DNA of 64,000 nucleotides from Hypomyces perniciosus (taxonomy: Eukaryota; Ascomycota; Sordariomycetes; Hypocreales; Hypocreaceae), in assembly GCA_008477525.1 (NCBI GenBank), contig SPDT01000013.1, forward strand, positions 1,535,501-1,599,500. The letters are read 5' to 3'. A program made the translations under genes and the position numbers. Within the stretch, counting starts at the first letter, position 1, and every line of letters starts with the position of its first letter. Shown in pieces: positions 22,171-36,600 of the stretch. Under the pieces are notes generated by a model. That model searched no databases and was not told the origin of the DNA. It saw only the letters and a list, made by a program, of their open reading frames with translations.

Positions 22171-24585
22171 ACCTAGCGAATATACTATATATACTCTTTA
22201 AGGGTGCAGCTATAGATTAGTATATTATTAAGATATATAATACAAATAAAATTAACTAGATTTTATAGTATATTATTAATATATTACTGAAAAGTTATAG
22301 GGGAATTTATAAGGCTAAATAGTATAATGTTGCACTTAAAGTATTTATATTGGCAGCGAAATACTATCTTTTACCTATCTTCTTTACAGATAGGTATTTA
22401 ATAATACACATCCTTTAAATTAAGTTTAGTGAAAATCTTAGTATATAAGAGTCTGTTAAGAATCTTAGAAATTAATAGTAAAGGAGCGCGGTTTTTGCGA
22501 GTTATTTTATTTAAAGTATAAAAATCGATATATATTTGCAGTTTACCGCCTTTCTTTAGTATAAAGATTACAGGGGCACCTGCAAGACTAATAGACTGCC
22601 AAATCTATATATTCTATAGTGCCTTTTCTAAATACTTGCAGAAAGCTTTTAGCTCTTTAAGTGCTAGGTTATAAATAAAGCTTTATAAAGGTATTTTCCT
22701 ATCTTTTAACTTAATAGTATACTGTCGACTTACTAATACATTAGCAGCTTCTTTTACAGAAAAAAAGCTAATAAGATTATAATATAGAGGAAGCAATTTT
22801 AAATATAAGGCCGACTTATAGTTTTCTAAGGAAGTAGCTTTGTTTAAGTTAGGAGATAGTAAGTTTTCTAAAGCTTTTAACCTAACTTCCAGCTTCTTTT
22901 TAGTTGCTAATATAAAAGCTACTTAAGCTTCTTTAATAGTTTATTGTAGCTGCTTTTTAAAGGCTATTAAAGTAATAGAATCCCCAGTTAAAGGATAATT
23001 CTATTAATTATACTTTTATAAAAGGGTAAGATTAGCTTCCTGAAATTAAAGTCTTCCTAAAATAAAGTCTTTTAAGCTATTAGCGATAACGCAATAAAGT
23101 AGCCACTTTTTCTCTACTCCTTAGTTATTAACTATCTTTATAAGTATATCTGTATAGCTATAAATTATAGCAGAAATACCTGGGAAAATAGCAGTAAACT
23201 TAAAAGCTAGTAATAGACTTTTTAATTAATCCTTTTATTGTAAAGAGATAATGTAAATATTACTGCCGGGATTAAATAAGGCATTTATATATTGCCAGTA
23301 GCCACTTAGCTGTATCTTCTCTGGTTGTTTTATAGGTGGATCTATATAGTAATTGTATTCTTAGGCTTAATAAACTGCAGGTTTAGTATTTCTGCCAGTA
23401 AAGTATAGCTAAACAGGGTTATTATACTTTTTAATAAAGTAGTGCTTACTATTATACTTTATGCAATTAAGAGCTTAGCAGGAGGTTTTATAGTAAGGAC
23501 CACTATATTTCTAATAAATTACTGAGTTAAGGAGGTTTCTTTGTTCTTTTAAACCTCTGGATGTTTTGGTTGTTGTGTTTTTTAAAATATTGGTAGTGTA
23601 ATCCTGGTATAATCCCTGCTAACTAGTAGGTCTAGTCTTCCTATATCTTCTTTAAGATCAAGATTCCTATTAAAAGCTACTTATATTACCAGTATAGCTA
23701 TATATAAAAGTCTCAGCGATTATACCAGTATAAATTAACTCCTGCTATATTATAAGGATTTTATAGTAAAGTATTTGTTTATTTATTATAGGGGAAAGGT
23801 ACTGTAAGAATATATAAATCTTAAGCTATAAAGGAGTTATTTTAAGGAACTTGCTTTTAACAATCTTGAATTAAGAGAGGAATAACTGAAAATTCTATCT
23901 AGCAGCTTAATATAGGCGAAAGATCTATAAAGTCGCTTTATAGCACCTAGTTAAGCCATCGCAATTATTGTCTTTAAGCTATTAATGAAATTCATCCTAA
24001 ATAATCGATTTAGCAGATCCGCCTTTCTTTTTAAAATAGCTAACCTATCGCTATTAAATATCTCCTTTTAAGCAGGAAGCAGTATAAGTAATCTTATAAA
24101 CTACTTAAGAAAAAGTATTAAAAGATAATTTAAACTGCCCTTTAATAATAGTAAGAAAAGTCTGTAATTCTGCTTAAAACTTTCCTTTATAATAAAGAGC
24201 TTAAATTTACACTTTACCCTAATCGCCTTTATAAAGTTATTTTAAACTAGCGGTGCGTAATAAGTTAGTTATAGGCAATAAACCTTTAATCTCTAGGAGT
24301 TTAAAAGAAGGGTTCTCTCTTTAAAAAAGAGTGTTTAAATATTTCCTCTTTAAGTATATTTACTGCTTTTCTTTTATTTGCTAAATGTAAGTATTAAGTT
24401 CTTTTTCTGTAAGTAAAGTATTATCTAGAAGGCCTAGTTAATGATTTAAAGGAGTAACTCTACTTAAAGGTCTTTACGTCTAAAATACAGCCTTTTTACT
24501 AGGAGTAAGCTAGTTATTTGCTGCTAAAGGCATCTTTAACTTTAATAGTCTTCCCACCCTTACTGGGAATAAAGAGAGACCAGTA
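22171..24585 (-). mobile_element. Gypsy element A1, internal region, 5' half (gag, PR, start of RT)
   Basis: Aligns with 60,915-63,332 of copy A2. Read on the minus strand, about 22,560-22,480 is a gypsy RT stretch (GAPVIFILKKGGKLQIYIDF), and 22,224-22,235 is the catalytic box changed to Tyr-Leu-Asn-Asn. The sequence towards 24,575 should hold protease and gag, but I see no intact motif. The RT gene is cut between 22,171 and 5,407 by LINE1. Confidence 0.88.
24575..24585 (-). other. Primer-binding site of A1 (self-priming type)
   Basis: On the minus strand TACTGGTCTCT is the first 11 bases after the 5' LTR. It pairs perfectly with AGAGACCAGTA inside the LTR (plus-strand positions 24,742-24,752). 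A TATA box (TTTTATATATAC on the plus strand, about 24,784-24,795) lies about 35-40 bp upstream of that point on the minus strand. Same geometry as B2. Confidence 0.72.
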
Positions 24586-24847
24586 TATCAGAGACCCTCT
24601 TTAAGGCAGACGAATCAGGTAAAGGGCTACAACTTTAAGGAAAAGTAAAGGAGGTTAAAGAGCAGTCACTTAAAGGAGAGATAGATGCTAATAAGCAGGT
24701 AATAAGCTAGAAACTAGTAGTTAGGTATAGCAGCAGTAGTTTACTGGTCTCTAAAGTTCTATATTTTCGGGGACTATAGTTGCTTTTATATATACATTCC
24801 GGCCTATATAATATTATAAAAGCTCCGGAGCTTCCGGTCTCCTAACA
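24586..24847 (-). repeat. 5' LTR of gypsy element A1
   Basis: 262 bp, the same length as the LTR at 542-803. The left end is TATCAG where the solo LTR has TGTCAG, a RIP-type change. Followed by ATACC (24,848-24,852), the target duplication. Confidence 0.93.
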
Positions 24848-24852
24848 ATACC

Positions 24853-26928
24853 CTTTTAATAAAGAATCTTTTAAAGCCTTTTCTTATATAAAATAGCAGT
24901 AAAATAAACCTAAAAGCTTTATAGTTTAAATAATTAGGTTTACTAGGCTTAGGAATAATAGTAACTTTTATATTTTTAAAGGGGAGGGGGTAATATTTTA
25001 ATTTAAAGTAGCCTTTAAAAAGGTTTATAATAAACTTTTTAATAGTAGGCTATATATAATACAGTAAAGTAATTAATATACTGTCTGCATTAAGTATAGT
25101 ATTCCCTACTTTAATTATAGCCTTCTTTACCTCCTTTTTAATAATTGTTTTATTTTATAGTATTTAAAGGTTCTTTAATACTTAGAGTTTTTATAGGTTT
25201 TTAATATCTTTTTTTGCTTTTTTTTACTGTAGTAGACATTTTTAAAAAAGGTTGTTTACTTTTTAAAGTCTAAAATCCTTTTATTACTATTTATTAAAAG
25301 GGGTAATTAAAACCTATCTATAGCTTTACACTACTTAACTATTTACTAGATTCCTTTACCTAGGCTGGCTTTAGCTATAATTTTATCCTAGTAATTACGT
25401 TTTTTATATTTAATTATATTATATAATATTTTCTTTACTATAATCTATTTATTAGTCTTAAAGGGCACTATAATATAAGCTAAATAGGCTATTTAATAGT
25501 CTTTATTTTATTAAAAGGCGCTATATTTATTCTAATATCTCTTTTTATTTATTAACTATATATAGTCTATAAAGAGTCTCTAGAATATTTATATAGCTAT
25601 ATTTAGGTTTTTTTTAATTAAGTTAATTATATTTACCTTTAAAAGGAGCTAGGTATATATATATATTAGCTGGCTAAACTCCTATAGGCTTTTAAAGGGA
25701 TATATTTCTTTCCTATACTGGCTATTAGCTTAATAAAGCTTAAAAGTATAGTAGTAATTATATAGTAATTTAAGCCTATATTTAAATTTTTTATAATAGT
25801 TATTAATATAAAGCAGTTAAAGAAAATAAAGTTAATACACTTTCTAGAATCTTTTATAAAAGTATCTATTAAAGCAGGGATTAGGTTATATTTATCTGCC
25901 TATTTAGCTAGTTTATTATATACAGTATCTAAGACTTAGCTTAATTACTATATCTAATATAATATATTAAAGTCTCCTGCTATAATTAAGTTTAAGGGGG
26001 GCTAACTTTACCTTTTAAAGGTTTTTATTATAGTATTAAAGGAGGCTTTATAATAGATATTAGTAATAATATAGCTATAGACTTTTATTTAATAAATATA
26101 GTTATTTTTTAATTTTAAAAGTAAAAGCTATTAATATAGTAAATTTAATAATTTTTTAATATATATAAAAATAAAGGGTTTAATCTCTTTTTAATTATTA
26201 AATAAATTAAATATTTAAAAGCTAAAGTAAAATTTTATTTATCTTTTAAATAATATAATATTTTAGTAAATTTATAGCTTTTAAATAAATATAATATTTA
26301 AGCTGTTTTTTTAAATTAATAAAAGGGCAGTATTATAATATTATTTTTACTTTTTTATATTAACTTAAAAGATTTTTAGGCTAAAGTTCTTTTAATAGTT
26401 TTAATAGGGTTTATTATTTATAGATTAAATTTATAGGGTTTATTTCCTTTAAAGGATTCCTTTAAAGTATTATTTATAAAGTTATTTAAATTAATAACCT
26501 TTACTGTAAAGTAAGTTAATAAACTTTCCTTTAATAAACTATTAAGGATATTTATTAGGTTAATTTTATTTTAAAGGGGCTTTATTATAGGGGCAAAAGG
26601 TATTATCTTACTTAAAAGGAGGGGTTTTTAGATCTAGGCCTTAAGAGTAATAGGAGATTTGGCTAGGGCGGCTTAAAGAGCTCCTCTTTTAGGTATACTA
26701 GGTCTAGGCTTAGGTTTAGAGGGGGCAGGGTTTTTTTTTCTGGAATTCTTAAGTCTTAAGTTCTTTAATGCTTTTAAATTATTTTTTAATAGTATATACT
26801 TTTATATTATCTTTAATAGCTAGGTGTATATAATAGATTAAAGTATTAGATTAGTAAAGTCTAAGGCAGTTAATATATTAAATAGGGTTATTGCAGTTTT
26901 TATTTTTATTAATATATTAAAAGGTAAA
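24853..26928 (-). mobile_element. LINE2, middle part (RT and upstream), RIP-mutated
   Basis: Reverse complement of LINE1 from about 17,800 to 19,890. It joins seamlessly with 1-541 when A1 and one ATACC are removed. Copia element C interrupts it at 26,928; the next LINE2 segment begins at 41,278. No open frame. Confidence 0.88.
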
Positions 26929-27509
26929 TATTAAAATAACAAGGTTATACTGAACCTTATTTATATATAGCTTCTAGGAAGCTATATATAATGCAGCAAT
27001 AAGGAAACGACTAAGAGTCTAATTGGGTTAACAATAGATAAACAATTGAATTGTAACTAAACTAATAGCTAGAAAGCTATAGAATATCTAGTATATATAC
27101 AGCTAGTGTAGAAGCAATTGTATAAACAATAGCTTTGTCTTCTATGACAGTCCTCCGACCTAATAATAGGTGTGCGGTAGCAGAATTGGGTTTATGGCCG
27201 CATTTCTATTTTCTGCAAAATTTATTTATATATAAAATCAGTCAAATCGACTTACGGCCATACAAACAGGAAACCATTTTGGTCAGAGTTTTCACAATAG
27301 CCATTATGCCCATTATATTGAGTCTAGGGTAGGCGGGGTAGCTGATCCTAGCTCAATTGTTATCGTTAAGGATAACAGAAATTTCCTGACTTACACCGAA
27401 GTTCCTCCGGAACTCGGTCCTAGCGTCGGGCCTAATTCCGGGTCTAGCCAGAATAGGAAGGTTACCCAATTACACAGAAATCCTTGCTTTTTAGCCCTCC
27501 TTTTTAACA
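26929..27509 (-). repeat. 3' LTR of copia element C
   Basis: 581 bp, running from TATTAAAATAAC (TGTTAAAATAAT in the other LTR) to TTTTTAACA. Preceded by GTAAA (26,924-26,928); the other side has GTAAG (41,273-41,277), the same duplication with one G-to-A change. The 65-codon ORF inside is an LTR-internal open stretch also present in the partner LTR. Confidence 0.92.
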
Positions 27510-30192
27510 CTCCCTCTAAAATAGATACTATCCTATATAACTTTAAAGTAGATATAGGATCTAGATATAGGAAAGTAACTAAAAAATAAAAAATAAAAAG
27601 GATAGCTAATATAGCTAAAGATAAAATAACAAAGATAGCTAATAGCTATAAAATAGCTAATAGCTATAAGAAAGGTAAGAACCTCAAGTATATACCTTAG
27701 GTAAAAATTTGAGATTAAGGAGACTTATAAAATTCTTTAATTTTGGACCTGGAAGAGGCTTAGTAAGCCTGTCAGTAACCATTTTACTGGTTTCCAGATA
27801 GCTGACTGTAATAACGCTATTTTTAACCTGTTCCCTAATATAATTAAACTGCAACAGAGTATATTTTATTCGATTATAAAGGGTAGGGTTATTTAAGGTA
27901 GAAATAGCACCTTTATTATCGTTAAGTAAAGAGATTGGCTGTCTAATTGGTTAATCTACCTCTTTATATAGGCCAATAAGCCACTAAATCTCCCTGGTAG
28001 CTTTTATAAGAGCTATAAACTCTGCTTTTAGCGTAAAAAGACAGATAGTTAAGCCCCTTTTTGATTTCCAGCTAATTGGCCCATTAGCAACTATAATAAT
28101 ATAGCTATAAGTCGATTTACTTAATTCTTTATCCCCAGCAAAATCACTATCGCAATAACCAATAGGTATAGGACTAGATTTTTTAGTATATTGAATAGCT
28201 AGATCCTGGGTACTATTTAAATACTGTAATAGGTTGCGGGCTGCGTTTAAGTGCTCTTTATAAGGGCCTTAAAATTGTCTAGCTAGCCACTAGACTAGAA
28301 AGCTAGTATCTACTCGAGTATAAATTGTTAAGTAGATAATAGTACTAATAATAGCTTAAAAAAGCTTGGTATTAGCTTTATCCAGTTTAGTTATAGTTTT
28401 ATTAGCTAAAATAAAGGGCTGTAGGGGCAATTGGATAGGCTTAGAGTTTTGAAGGTTAAAAAACTCTATAGCTTCAGTAATATACTGTTTCTGGGAAAGC
28501 CAAAAAAGGCCTCTTTTTCTATCCCTAACTATCTAAACCCTTAAAAAGAAAGAGGCAGGGCCTCTATCTTCTATAGTATAGACCTTATTAAAAGCTAGCT
28601 TCAGCTAGGCTATAACTTCTTTATCTGGTCCAATAAAAAGACAGTCATCCATATAAGTAACGATAAAAATACCGTTATTTGGATTATAGAAAATAGCAGA
28701 GTCAGAAATTAAAGGATTATATCCTAGTTTATTTCCTAAGGCTTATAAAGCCTGTTGCCATTCTCTAGGGGACTGTTTCAGGCCATAAAGAGCTTTCTGT
28801 AACTAAATAACCTGATCTATATCAGGGTTATAACCCAGCTTTCTAAAAATAGACTTAATCTTAGAGGAAGCTTAACTGGCATAGTCTTTAAATCCTTCAG
28901 GGAAGTTAAGCAAGATAGTTTCCTTAAGTATCCCGTTAAGGAATACACCAATAAAGTCGATTTATTCAATTTCCCAGTTATAGATAATGGCTAGGGCTAA
29001 TAGAAGCCGCCAGGTAGAAGGAACAGCCGTTGAGGCGAACGTTTGGTTAAAATCTATTCCTTCTAGTTATTGGAAGCCCCTAGCAACTAGCCTAGCTTTA
29101 AATTTAACTATTTTATTATTCTAGTCTTTTTTAGTTTTTAAAACTAATCGACTAGTAATAGGATTCCTGCCTTTAGGAATATTATTACGCTTAATAAAAG
29201 CAAAGGTGTATTGTTCAACTAGCTGGTCAAATTCGCTATAAATCGCTGCTAGCCACTTAGTCTTATTAGGACTACGAAGTACTTGCTTAAGCGTTTAAGG
29301 GTCTTGTACTGCAGCAGCTGGAAAGGCTAGCTTTCTAATGCTATTATAGAGAAAGTGGGATATATCTATATCCATTGGATCCTCTATAACAGCAGAGTCT
29401 TGTATAACTGGTGTAGGAATAGGGGGAATAGCAGTAGGTACTCCCTCTAGAATAGGGTCAGGGAGTAAGGGATTAATATCCTAAGAGCTAGGAATCATTT
29501 AATCTAGTGAATCTAGCTCTATTTCTCCCTTTAATTCTTTATTATCCTGACCTATAGTAAGCTCTAAGATTTAAAGCTTAAGAATCTTATTTTTATATAG
29601 CTTTATAGTTAACGATTTAAAGACTGTATATCTAGTTGGAATATAGATAAGATAGGTATTACTACCTAAAACTACTAGCAGTCTCCCAGTTTTAGTCTTA
29701 AGGGCTAATTTATAGCCCTTAGCCCTTCGTTTTTGCCGAACAAATACCTTATAATAAAAGCCAATAATCCTATATCTTTACAGATTAGGCTTATAATCCT
29801 TATTAAGGTCTAGGTCTTTATATAATTCTTAATAAAGGGTAAAGTCCTTATTAGTAACGGCTATATAGTTAATTAATTTAAGAACTGCAGTAATAATAAA
29901 ATTCCAGAGATATAGTGGCAAGTTAGCCGCTATAATAATAGCCTATAGCCTATCTAATAAAACTCTACTAAAGCGTTTTATTAGACTATTCTGTTTATGA
30001 ATATAAAGGCTGCTATAGGAATATATAATTCTTAAAGAAAAGAACCAGGTCTAAAGTTCCTAATTAATTTCCTTTCCGCTATTGTAATGAAATTCCTTAG
30101 GATACCGGTTATACTGCGTTTTCAGGCTATTTATAAAGCCTTGTATAGTAGCTAGAAGGGTAGGTCCACTATGATCTCTTAAGAGGAATAGC
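27510..30192 (-). mobile_element. Copia element C, pol C-terminal part (integrase end, RT, RNase H)
   Basis: Minus-strand pol of a Ty1/copia element. The reverse-transcriptase box YMDD is intact at 28,644-28,655 inside VTYMDDCLFIG, a typical copia motif. At the right end the minus strand continues the integrase core (WLFLLRDHSGPTLLATIQGF), with FHYNSGKEI further on, where an Asp before Gly-Lys-Glu may have become Asn or Ser. Scattered stops make it non-functional. The purine tract beside the LTR reads AGAGGGAG on the minus strand. Confidence 0.87.
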
Positions 30193-30197
30193 CACCT

Positions 30198-30604
30198 TGT
30201 AATGATCTAGGTTAATTCTTAAGGGATAAACCGAGGTTTGTGGGTTTATGTTAACAGAGAGGTCAGGGATAAATACTAAGCAGGGTAATATAGTTACGAT
30301 TCTATAGAACAGGCGATTCTAGTGAATGCAATTGTTAACAACTGTTTAAGTAACTATACTAAATAAGTGATAAGCTAGTTATATATATATAAAGGAAATC
30401 TATATATAATTACTGATATTCCGGTAAGCGTTATTGCGATTACTGCAATAGTATAGTAATTAAGTAAATAATTATACTTTTTAGTATAGTAAATGTTTAA
30501 GTAATTACTTTTAGCGCAGTAATTACTTTTTAGTGATTGGTTAGTGTAACTAATATTCTCCTATACCCCTATAACCTAGTCTTCGATATAGTTGGGTTAT
30601 AATA
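30198..30604 (-). repeat. 3' LTR of gypsy element D
   Basis: 407 bp, matching 37,528-37,934. Preceded by CACCT (30,193-30,197), which recurs at 37,935-37,939. The C/T tract at about 30,610-30,618 is the minus-strand polypurine tract. Confidence 0.9.
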
Positions 30605-33600
30605 TAATATCCCCCTTTTATTAGTTTTGTCTTTAAGACTTATTTAATCCCTTCCCTTTTCTTATATATAATATCCTTTTTCTTGACTGTTTATTATATT
30701 TAACAGTTTATAGCCTACTTATACTAAATCGACTTTCTATTATTGTAAACTTACAGACTTAATTAATACTGATGGTTTTAACGTTATGCCTTATTCTTAT
30801 TGTCTCTTTCGCAGCCTGAAGTGTTATATAAGCGACCATTCTTTAAAATACAGTAAATGCATTTATGTTGGTTGTTTATGTAATAGTGCAGGGGTTATAT
30901 TGAGCTTTTATATATTTCCTTAAAGTCTTTTCTTTTAATATTATAGCTGAGACTGTTTTTTAGTATTAAGTATTGTTTCTAAGTCGCGATATTTTAATTC
31001 TGCTAAGGAGTTGGCGGAAAAACTTTTATTGCTTTATTATAAAGCCTTTTATAAGCCCTAGGCAGAAATAGATAAGGCTTTAGATTGTTTAGAGTATTTT
31101 TGTCGTTAGAAATAACAGCTGCGGATTAAAGGTAAGGAGATAGTTAAGCGTGGGTTGGAATTTTTGGATGAACTGGAAGATCTAGAGCGGCAGGAATCGG
31201 AAGTTTTTTCGGAGGTTTGGGACTTTTAGGGTATTAATCTTTTTACTTTCGATGCTTTATTGGACCCTTTATTGGGAGGCCTAGATTTCGGTGGAATTGC
31301 TGTAGAGTTATCTAGGAGTGCTTAAAGTATTTTTTAAGTTCCTAGGAGTTATATTTTTTTTTATAGTTTTTTTATTTTACTAAATACTAGCGTTTATTGG
31401 CTTTTATTTTTATAGCTTTAATTTCCTTAACTTTATATTCTTTTTTAACTGGTAGGATTTTAATTAAGTTTATAATTAGTCTATTCTTTAATTTGTTTTG
31501 TAATGTTTTTTTAAGTAGTGAAATATAAAATATTAGGTAAATCTGGATACTGTCTAGTAGTGTAAGTTTATAAGTAACTTTTGAAATATCCTTTTTAACT
31601 GGGTAAGGTTTAAGTTTCTTAAAATTTAATTTATTGCTTGGTTGTATTGTTTTGATATTTGCAGTCTTTTTTCCTGGCAAATAATAGTATAGGTAGATTA
31701 TATCTCACTCTTTAAAGATTAGTCTTTTTAATTTATATTTATTGGCGTATTTCCTTATTCTTTCTTGTGTAAAGTAACGGTATACCTGTATTTCTTTATA
31801 TAACCGCTTTATACCTTTTAGCTTTAATTTATACTTTATTGATATATAGGCCTTTCTTTAGCGCTTTATATATATTTAGCGTAAAGTTGTAATTAATATA
31901 TATAGGGCTGAGTCTAGTTAACTTTGAAATGTTACTGTTATAGGATATTTATATAATTGGTAGCTTCTCTATTTAATTGTTTTGGTTAAAGTTAATATAA
32001 CTTCTTAGATAAGCTTTAATAATCTGGTTAATGCGTTTTATCTGACTATTTATTTATAGGTAGTATACTGTATTAAGCTTATAATTTATATTTAACTGAT
32101 TTATAAGTACTTATTAGAATTTAAACGCAAAAGTTAATCTTTAGTTAGAAATAATCTTGGCTGGAATTATATAATTGGCTGCAATAAATTGCAAAAATAT
32201 ATAAGCTAGTGTTTCTATATCTATTACTTTTTTATATAAAAGGAAGTAAAAGTATTTAGTAAATCGATCTATAATTACTAAAATACTATTATATTTAATT
32301 TTCGATTTTAATTTAATAGATAATAGTAGTTTAATAATAAAGTTTAATAAGATTAATTCTTATAGTTATTCTAGTATTAGTAAAGGTTAGAGTTTACTAT
32401 ATAGTTTGTATTTCGAGGGTTTAACTGTTCTATAAATTGTGCAGCGAGAAATAATATCTTGCACTACTTTTTTAAGCCTTTAAAACTTAAAATACCTTTA
32501 TATTTATTTGCAGGTTTTGCGAATACCTTTATATCTATATACTGGGTATTAATAAACTTCTGTAATTATATTTTTCTAGAGTTTATCTAGGATTTAGATC
32601 TTTTTATTTTATTATTAAGTTCCTTTTTTATCAAACTCTGTATCTTCTAAGAATCTATTATTATCCTAGGTAATATAGTGCTCTTTAATGCATTGCAGTA
32701 TAGTATTATTACTGGATACTTTATATATAGCTTAAAGTGCTATTTATTAATAATGTCTTTTAAGGGTTTGTTTTAAGATCTGCCTAGTATATTTAATCTT
32801 TCCCTGGTTATAATCGGCTTATCTGCTAAACGCATCTGCTTATTTATTCTTAGATCCTTTTTAGTGGATTAGGATATAGTTAAATTCTAAGAGATATTCT
32901 ATATAATAGATCTGCCTTCTAAAGAGTTATTAAACTATTGCGAAATATATAATATTCTTATAGTCTATATATACCTTAACTTTATATATTCCTTTTAGCA
33001 GGTAATATCACTATTCTTTAAATGTAAGGATAATAGTAAGGAATTTTTTATTGTATATTAGGTAGTTTAGTTCTATGCTATATAGTGCTTTAAAGTAGAA
33101 AGTAATAGGGTATAGCTTGCTGTTTTTATCCTTTTCACTGAGTTAAGCTTTTATAGTAAAATTGGAAGCATTTGTCTCGACTTTTATTTCTTTAAATAAG
33201 TTAAATATAATAAATATAGGTTTTTCCGAGATAAACTGCTTAAGTTTATTAAAGGTATCCTATATATTTAATGCTTATAGAAACTTTTAATTCTTTTTAG
33301 TAAATTTATAGAGAGTTTATATAATACTTTTATAGCCTTTAATAAATTGTTAATAGTAATTAGCGAGTTTTAAAAAGCTTTAGACTTCTTTAACTATTAT
33401 AGGTATAGGCCAGTCTTTTACTGTTTATATTTTCAATAGATTTATATAAATTTCTTTAAGGGTAATAATATACTTTAAGAAGGTAACTTTCTGTATATAG
33501 AATTTGCATTTCTTTAGTTTTATAAGTAGTTTAGTATCTTATAGTGTTTATAATACTTTATAAATATATACTTTATATTCTTTAAAGGTATCCGAAAAGA

Positions 33601-36600
33601 TTAAGATATTATTTAAGTAAATAACTATAAAAATGTTAAGGTACTCTTTTAATATATTATTAATTATTTTTTAGAATATTACAGGAGCATTAATAAAACT
33701 AAAAGGTATAACTAGGTATTTAAATAAGCTGTACTTGGTTTAAAAGGTGGTTATTTATTTATATTTTTTTTTAATTTGGATAAGGTTATAAATGCCTTTA
33801 AGGTCTAGTGCTGTAAACTATTTCTTCCTATATAGTTTATCCTATAATTCTGTGATTAACAGTAGTGGAGTTCTATTTTTAACAGTAGCTTTATTAAGCT
33901 GTCAGTAGTCTACAATTAACTATAGTTTGCCTTTTTTTTTTAGTATAAATATAACAGGATAGCCTACTTCCGATAAAGAGGGTTAAATATACCTTTTAGC
34001 TAATATATTATTTAAATAGTTATATAGGCTTTTAAGCTTTTTTTCGTTTAGATTGTAAATTTTGTGGAAGGTAGTGCTTGCACTGTCTTTAAGCTTAATT
34101 ATATAGTTTTATTAGCTGTATTCCGGTAGCTTTGTATTAAGTATTTCCTTAAATAGCTTATTATATTTCTAGTATTCTTTAAGGATATTCTATAGCTGTT
34201 TTATTAATGCTGTTGTTTTAAGGCTTATTGTATTGAGTATCTTGTTAATGTTGTTAAATGCTTTCTGTAAAAAGGTAATTGTTTTTTGGATTTATTTATC
34301 TTTCCCTTTACTCTGTTTAAGTTTTATTTTTAGGTGGATTATTTCTGTAATTAAATTAAAGGTAACTTTTTTAGTCCCTTTTTTCAGTATACTTAAGGGT
34401 TTTATATAGGATTTCTGCCTTGCAGCTAAGGCCTTTTTAATAGTTTTAATTGCTGGGGAAGCTTTACTATCGCGCTAATAAAGCTAGCTGTTTTCCTAGT
34501 CGATATTAGGGTTATTGCGTTTTAACTAAAGATAACTAAGAATGATATCGTACCTATCAATATTCGCTATATTATAAGGAACCACTCTTTTGCGTTTGGC
34601 GATTTTAAGTTTAAGATAATTAGTCTTTCGCTTAACTTATCTATTATTGTATATAAAGGCTCCTCTTTCTGCCTAATAAAGTTAATATAGTCTGGTTTTC
34701 TCTTTTTAAAGTAACTATAGGCGATTTATAGTTATAGGTATAATAAAATTGCCTATTACTCTGCTATCTATTAATATATATAGCTAATATCCTTTAACTA
34801 TTATCTTTAATTTAAAATATAGTAAATCCTTATTATTACTTTTATTATCTAATATTTCAAGAGATATAATTTATCGATCGTTACTTTATAGCCCTTTTAT
34901 AAGTAATATTAATCGTTTCCTGATTTTTCTCTTTTTATATAGATTTTATAGTTAGTTAAGGTTCCTTAAAGTAAATACTACTTTCTCCTATTATAGGCGG
35001 TTCCTTTATAGGTAATAAAGTTAAATTGGTTTTAATGCAGTTCTTTTATAATTTAGTTAATTTCTTTATCTTTTAAGGTAGGTTTATACTTTATATGCTT
35101 CTATATTCGCTATTTTTAAAGTTTTCTTTACAGGTAAGTAGCGCATTTATCTTTCCAGAAGTATACGTAATCTGGCGATAAGTATAGTATATTGTTGGCT
35201 TATTGTAAATACTAATCTTGCAGCTTATTTCACTTATATATAATACACTTTAGGCTATTATACTCTAAATAGTATTATTAATTGCACTTAAACCTTTTAT
35301 TATAGCGGAAATGCTATTTTATTAGTTTCTCTTAGCAGTAGATATAGTATCCTTTAGACTTATATCCTTTAAGTTTTTATAGCTGACAATATTCCTTTAA
35401 GGTTTTAGTATTTAATTTAATAATAATAATTTTAAAGTCTTAGTACTATATAGTTATAATCTATTCTTTAAAAGCATTATAATCCTATACCTATTCTATA
35501 GGGTAGAACAGGATTCTAATCAGGAATATATTATACTTTACTTTCTCTTAAAAGTGTATTATATACCTATATATAATGTAAGTGACCCAGGATATAGCGT
35601 AATGCTTTTTATAAGTAAAGTTATTTATAGTATAGTCTTTTTATATATAGAAATATATAGGTTTTTTATATATAGCTAAAGTAACTGGGATAGCTTTAAC
35701 AGTTATCTTATTATTAACTTTGTTTTATATATAGAGCTGTCTATATAGGCGTAGGTTTAACCTATTTTACTGTATACCTATAGCAACTCTTTTAACTAAG
35801 TTTAGGTAATATTTATTTAGCTTATCCTTAAGGTTACTGTTTATAGGTAATACATTTTCTAGTTCTAAAGGTATAGTACCGTATAGTAATAGTCTATATT
35901 ATAAAGGGTTATTTTTATCTTTATTATCGGAGTTACTGCTGCTAGTCTATCTTTTATTGCTTATAGTAATTTAGTTAAAATGTTAGTAGTCGATTATAGC
36001 GATTATTTATCTATCCGGGATACTGTTATCCCTATTTGACTCTATATAGCTAGAGTCTAAGTGTTGTTCTATTAAACTGTCTAGGCGTAGTAAATACCTA
36101 TTTACTTTATCCTCTTTAAGAATACTTTTAAGAGTTAAAGATTTAGGTTTTAACTAGTATCCCTTTCAGTTTATTATAGATATCTTTCTAGGTTATTTTA
36201 AGTATTATCCACTTTTATCTTTACTGGATTTATAAATAAAGCAGTTATTATTATAGTATATAGTTTAATTAAGTAATGCATAATTAATAGTTTTTGAAAT
36301 TATATTAACTTTTTGTCTAGGTTTTAGCGTAGGCTTTTAGGGTTTATTAGTTCTTGGCTTTTATAGAGCTTTGCAGTCTTTTAAAAAGTGTCCTGGTTTA
36401 TTATAGTTGTAATAGATAACTTTTGCCTTTCTTTTTTAGATAGCGTTTAGATCTATTTAACTAGGTCTCTTATTATTAAAGCTGGCGATATATTCTTGTC
36501 GCTTTTTGCTTTAGTTTATATATCCTTAATATTTATGAATTTATCTAGATTACTGTTGTCTTTTTTTTATATTTAAGTGGAGTTTATAAAGTAAATTGTT

